The position numbers and the translations under genes were made by a program. Under the pieces are notes generated by a model that saw nothing but the letters and a program-made list of their open reading frames with translations, made no database searches and was not told the DNA's origin. 64,000 bases of DNA, taken from positions 434,001-498,000 of the forward strand of contig CAVTXA010000009.1 of NCBI GenBank assembly GCA_963738545.1, written 5' to 3'. Source of the DNA: Bog-756 sp963738545 (GTDB lineage: Bacteria > Actinomycetota > Acidimicrobiia > Acidimicrobiales > RAAP-2). Positions 60,808 to 64,000 of the stretch are shown piece by piece (positions within the stretch are counted from its first letter, which is position 1; each line of letters begins with the position of its first letter).

Positions 60808-61663
60808 CGAGCAAGAGGCCGGCGCGGGGTTCGGAGCCCGGGTGGCCGCCGCCGTGGCCAGGACGGGCCCACTGTGCGCGGGGATCGACCCCTCGCCGGA
60901 GCTCCTCGGGGCCTGGGGCCTGAGTGACGACGGGACCGGTCTTCGCCAGTTCGGCCTCCGGTGTGTGGAGGCCTTCGCCGGGGTGGTGCCGGTGGTCAAG
61001 CCCCAGGTGGCCTTCTTCGAGCGGTGCGGGTCCGCCGGGATGGCCGCCCTGGAGACGCTGCTCGAGGAGGCCCGTGCCGCCGGTCTCTTGGTGATTGCCG
61101 ACGCCAAGCGGGGGGACATCGGATCGACGATGGAGGCCTACGCCCGGGCGTGGCTGGATCCGGCGAGCCCACTCCGGGCCGACGCCGTCACCGCCGCGCC
61201 CTATCTGGGGCTGGGGGCCCTCCAGCCCATGATCGACCTGGCCGGGACCACCGGTCGGGGGGTCATCGTGGTGGCCCGGAGTTCCAATCCCGAGGGCCGG
61301 TCGCTCCAGCAGGCCAAGACCGCCGGGGGCGACGGTCCGGCCGTCGAGGACCTGGTGCTGGCGGGCATCGCCGAGCTCAACCGGAGCGGATCGGTCCCGT
61401 CGGGGACGGTCGGAGCCGTGGTGGGCGCCACCCTCGGGCCCTCGGCGTTCCCTCTGGCCGACCTCGGAGGGGTGATCCTGGCGCCCGGGGTGGGGGCCCA
61501 GGGCGGGACCGCGGCCGGGGTCGGTGCCCTGTTCGGGGCGTGCCCGGCCGGATCGGTGCTGGCCAGTTCCTCCCGGTCGCTGCTGGCCCAGGGACCCGAC
61601 GTGACCGCCCTAGCCGAAGCGGCGGTAAAGGCCCGCGACGAGATGGCCGACGTGCTCCTCTGA
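60791..61663 (+). CDS. pyrF: Orotidine 5'-phosphate decarboxylase (type 2)
   Basis: Last step to UMP. The family 2 features are PLCAGIDPSPELLGAWGLSDD, VVPVVKPQVAFFERCGSAGMAALETLLEEARAAGLLVIADAKRGDIGSTMEAYARAWL (catalytic DAKRGDI), ADAVTAAPYLG, GVIVVARSSNPEGRSLQ and GVILAPGVGAQGGTAAGV. It has 290 aa, longer than type 1 PyrF. ATG 60791 lies inside the last codons of pyrD. It ends the pyr operon, with a small hairpin just after. Confidence 0.96.
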   Translation: MDESGNEQEAGAGFGARVAAAVARTGPLCAGIDPSPELLGAWGLSDDGTGLRQFGLRCVEAFAGVVPVVKPQVAFFERCGSAGMAALETLLEEARAAGLLVIADAKRGDIGSTMEAYARAWLDPASPLRADAVTAAPYLGLGALQPMIDLAGTTGRGVIVVARSSNPEGRSLQQAKTAGGDGPAVEDLVLAGIAELNRSGSVPSGTVGAVVGATLGPSAFPLADLGGVILAPGVGAQGGTAAGVGALFGACPAGSVLASSSRSLLAQGPDVTALAEAAVKARDEMADVLL

Positions 61664-61666
61664 TGC

Positions 61667-61681
61667 TCCGACGGCGTCGGA
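61667..61681. terminator. Small hairpin after pyrF
   Basis: TCCGAC pairs with GTCGGA around GGC, 3 nt after the pyrF TGA and 50 nt beyond the end of the opposing gene. The stem is short (6 bp) and lacks a U-tract, so support is moderate. Confidence 0.4.
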
Positions 61682-61731
61682 CCCCGCGGCTCGGCTGGGC
61701 CCTGTCCGCCGCCGGCAGACGCCGACGGTGG

Positions 61732-62319
61732 TCACCGGTCGGCGGTGGGTAGGTCCTCGGCGAACTCGATGAACGGCCCGGGGGGCAGGTACTCCTCGGG
61801 GATCTCGTCGGTGTGCCGGTAGTAGTCCACGTCGAGGATGTTGGCGACCCCGGGGTCCTCGACGGTTCCGCTCAGGCCGGCCTCGGTCGACGACAAGAAG
61901 GCCTGCCTCCCGTCGATGCTCCCCTGGGCCAGTGACTCGTAGGTGTCCTTGGTCACGCGGGCGATCAGGCTGTAGACGCACCCGTCGAGGGTGGTCCCGA
62001 CCCGGCGACCGATCATGCAGTGACGGGTTCCGTCGTCGATCACGTAGACGGCGGCGTCGCCCTCGCCGATCCGCTCCCGGATGCGCTGGGGATGGCCGAA
62101 GAGGTGCAGGAGCTGCTCGTGACGCCGCTCCTTCATGGCCCAGAGCGGGCTCGGGGGGATGACGCCCTCGGGCTCGCCCTCCTCGAGGGGGGTGGCGTTC
62201 TCCGGGGCCGTGACCGGGAAGGCCAGGTCCTCGGTCCCGGGCAGGAAATGGAGCTGCCCGTCATCCCGCGACTGGAACAGGCCTCCGTCATCGTCACCGG
62301 GTCGATCTGTGTCGGGCAC
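61732..62319 (-). CDS. Conserved hypothetical protein
   Basis: A 195-residue cytoplasmic protein. The acidic start (about 50 residues) gives way to PPSPLWAMKERRHEQLLHLFGHPQRIRERIGEGDAAVYVIDDGTRHCMIGRRVGTTLDGCVYSLIARVTKDTYESL. An acidic C-terminus with DVDYYRHTDEIPEEYLPPGPFIEFAED follows. Two cysteines (HCMIG, DGCVY). I do not recognise the family; the central part has an alternating strand pattern. GTG 62319 is preceded by GAGAGG at 8 nt, a usable SD. It is convergent with pyrF. Confidence 0.75.
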   Translation of the reverse strand: MPDTDRPGDDDGGLFQSRDDGQLHFLPGTEDLAFPVTAPENATPLEEGEPEGVIPPSPLWAMKERRHEQLLHLFGHPQRIRERIGEGDAAVYVIDDGTRHCMIGRRVGTTLDGCVYSLIARVTKDTYESLAQGSIDGRQAFLSSTEAGLSGTVEDPGVANILDVDYYRHTDEIPEEYLPPGPFIEFAEDLPTADR

Positions 62320-62360
62320 AGCGCCATCCTCTCGTTCGACCCACCGCCTTCACCACGGTG

Positions 62361-62382
62361 GATGCGGGGTGTCCCCCGCATC
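62361..62382. terminator. Perfect 9-bp hairpin between the oxoprolinase-like and hypothetical genes
   Basis: GATGCGGGG pairs with CCCCGCATC around a 4-nt loop in the 127-bp gap. The minus-strand gene upstream (pxpBC-like) ends 65 bp before it. It lacks a U-tract. Confidence 0.5.
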
Positions 62383-62446
62383 CCACTCTTCCAGATCCGA
62401 CCGGTGGGGGTGGCACGGCCCGAGGACCGGGCCGGTGATCCGGGAG

Positions 62447-64000
62447 TCAGGTCCCCGTCGCCGTCGGGAACCACCCCGACACCCGCCCGTGCAAGGACGC
62501 CTCCCAGCGGGTCCAGGCCTCACGGGCCGTGGCGGGGTCGACGGTGGTGAGGCGGACCGTGTCCCCGGGCCGGAGTTGACCCAGCACGGGAAGGTCGGCC
62601 GTGATCACACAGCAGGCCACCGGGTAGCCCCCGACCGTGGCGTGGTCGGGCATGAGGACGATGGGATTGCCGTCCGGTGGGACCTGGACGGCCCCGGTGA
62701 TCATGCCCGTCGAAGGGATGGTCGCCAGGGCGATGCGGCGGTCGGAGGAGGGGCCGGGACCCACCGGGCCCGGGACCCCGGCCGTCGGGTCCGGGTCGGA
62801 GGGCGCGGCCATCAGCCTGACGCCGATCCGGTTGGAGGCGCCACCGACCACCCAGGACCGGGCACCCAGCCGTTCGTAGCGATCCGGGGCCAACCCGTGC
62901 GGCCCGGCCAGGACGCGGAGTTCCCGGGGTCGGCCGTCCCCGGGCGGGATCACCGGGAAGGACAGCCGGCCGCGGGGACGCCTCGGCGGGCCGACGTCCA
63001 GCCGGTCGCCGATCCGCAGCGGCCCGGGGCCCAGACCACAGAGCACGTCGGACGATCGGGAGCCGATCTCCCGGGGCGTGTCGATGCCCCCGGACACGGC
63101 CAGGTAGGCCCGCAGGCCCGACCGGATCCGACCGATGGACACCACCTGGCCGTCGGCGACCGGCACCACCGCCCCCGAGTCGACCGGGCGCCCGTCGAGG
63201 GCCAGGTCGACGGCGCCGGCTGTTGCCCCCACCACCGTGACCCAGCCGTCGCCGTGGAGGCGGAGCGTGGGTCCCACCGCCGTGAGCTCGATGGCGGCGG
63301 CGTCGTCCGGGTTGCCCATGAGGCGGTTGGCCAGGCGCAGGGCCTCGGGATCGGCGGGGCCGGCCACGGGCACGCCGAGGGCCGCCGACGAGTGCCGGCC
63401 CTGGTCCTCCACCAGGCTGAGCAGCCCGGGCTCGAGAACCTCGAGGCAACGCCGTCCTCGGTTTTCGAGCAGGGGGCGGGTGGCCACGCCTCCCGTGGCG
63501 GGAGGGCCCTGCCCCCCGGCCCCGTCGGTCGCAGCGAAGCGCACGGCGTCTCCCGGTCGGAGCAGGGCGTAGGGGGGTCGGCCCCGGTCGAAGAGGGGGA
63601 GCGCTGTCCGACCCAGCAGCATCCAGCCCCCGGGGGTGGACTGGGGGTACACCGAGGCGTACCCGCCGGCCACCGCCACCGAGCCCGCAGGGACCGACGG
63701 CCGCGGCGACGGGTGCCGGGGGATGGCGGCCAGCTCTGGGGGCAGGCCGACCAGATACGGGAACCCTGGGGCGAACCCGAGGAAGGCCACCTCGAGGTCC
63801 ACGCCGCACAGGGACGCAGCCACGGCCTGCTCCGTGGTGGAGAGGGCTGCGGCCACCGCAGTGAGATCGGGTCCGTCGAACGTGACCGGGATGACCACCC
63901 TCGTGGCGGCGCTCCCGGCGGGTGCGCGCGCGGCCTGGGTCCCGCCATCCCCGGTGTCGAGGGTGCCGAGCCAGGCCGTCACCTCCTCGGGGCCGTCCCC
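62447..64000 (-). CDS. Fused 5-oxoprolinase subunits PxpB-PxpC (KipI/KipA type), 5' end outside window
   Basis: Two domains fused in one chain. The N-terminal PxpB/KipI-like domain holds VVIPVTFDGPDLTAVAAALS, EVAFLGFAPGFPYLVGLPPELAAIPRHPSPRPSVPAGSVAVAGGYASVYPQSTPGGWMLLGR. The PxpC/KipA domain, also seen in biotin-dependent carboxyltransferase-like proteins, holds LEVLEPGLLSLVEDQGRHSSAALGVPVAGPADPEALRLANRLMGN and ASNRIGVRLMAAP, then MITGAVQVPPDGNPIVLMPDHATVGGYPV near the end. The first 70 or so residues of PxpB are missing because the gene runs off the right edge (a GTG at 63982 is not the true start). With PxpA it hydrolyses 5-oxoproline to glutamate using ATP. PxpA would be expected beyond the edge. 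Confidence 0.93.
   Translation of the reverse strand, partial: GDGPEEVTAWLGTLDTGDGGTQAARAPAGSAATRVVIPVTFDGPDLTAVAAALSTTEQAVAASLCGVDLEVAFLGFAPGFPYLVGLPPELAAIPRHPSPRPSVPAGSVAVAGGYASVYPQSTPGGWMLLGRTALPLFDRGRPPYALLRPGDAVRFAATDGAGGQGPPATGGVATRPLLENRGRRCLEVLEPGLLSLVEDQGRHSSAALGVPVAGPADPEALRLANRLMGNPDDAAAIELTAVGPTLRLHGDGWVTVVGATAGAVDLALDGRPVDSGAVVPVADGQVVSIGRIRSGLRAYLAVSGGIDTPREIGSRSSDVLCGLGPGPLRIGDRLDVGPPRRPRGRLSFPVIPPGDGRPRELRVLAGPHGLAPDRYERLGARSWVVGGASNRIGVRLMAAPSDPDPTAGVPGPVGPGPSSDRRIALATIPSTGMITGAVQVPPDGNPIVLMPDHATVGGYPVACCVITADLPVLGQLRPGDTVRLTTVDPATAREAWTRWEASLHGRVSGWFPTATGT

Overview
The window is a dense, very GC-rich (third codon positions almost always G or C) bacterial chromosome segment. 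It looks like a high-GC actinomycete-type genome, and the class Acidimicrobiia is my best guess. The evidence is the actinobacterial order ftsZ-pgeF-yggS-sepF-yggT-wag31, a Bpa-type proteasome activator, an F420-type luciferase-like oxidoreductase, a full set of classical menaquinone enzymes, and a PyrR leader that looks built for translational control. I see no tRNA, rRNA, CRISPR array, insertion sequence or phage gene. It reads as core chromosome with a small catabolic stretch in the middle.

Layout. 1-6413: end of the division cluster (ftsZ, pgeF, yggS, sepF, yggT, wag31), then a dksA-like gene with a histone-H1-like tail, lspA and rluD, closed by a strong hairpin. 6460-11022: a sigma-70 factor, a histidine phosphatase, an ion-channel-like membrane protein, an Rrf2 regulator and an unplaced acyltransferase-like protein. 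11023-22048, all minus: dnaE, bpa, a phosphodiesterase/phosphatase, a conserved unknown, a YyaL-type thioredoxin-fold protein and an orphan ABC permease. 22509-31519: a probable catabolic neighbourhood with a ThDP enzyme, an FAD-linked 2-hydroxyacid dehydrogenase, an LLM oxidoreductase, an ABC-2 exporter pair, two amidohydrolases and an SDR.

31578-37456 holds menE, menB, menA, menH and menD in mixed orientation. 37529-46768 holds an LCP cell-wall ligase, a carotenoid oxygenase, tyrS, several small conserved actinobacterial proteins, an NfuA-type Fe-S carrier and a prepilin peptidase. 46837-52336 is a tightly coupled run aroC-aroK-aroB-aroQ-(M24 peptidase)-efp-nusB. 52406-61663 is the pyrimidine operon pyrR-pyrB-pyrC-carA-carB-pyrD-pyrF behind a PyrR-binding RNA hairpin. 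The window ends with a conserved unknown and the 3' part of a fused 5-oxoprolinase subunit gene.

Most notable observations: (i) pyrC is broken by a missing base in a C7 run; (ii) a 10-codon minicistron links the pyrC stop to the carA start by two ATGA overlaps; (iii) a well-formed PyrR binding loop lies just above the pyrR ribosome site; (iv) about a dozen genes carry a TANNNT box 6-8 nt before the start codon, which points to widespread leaderless mRNAs and settles several starts; (v) the carotenoid oxygenase appears to start at CTG, with a good Shine-Dalgarno (SD) site and a conserved N-terminus that ATG-based calling would drop. All functional calls rest on motif recognition by eye, without database searches.
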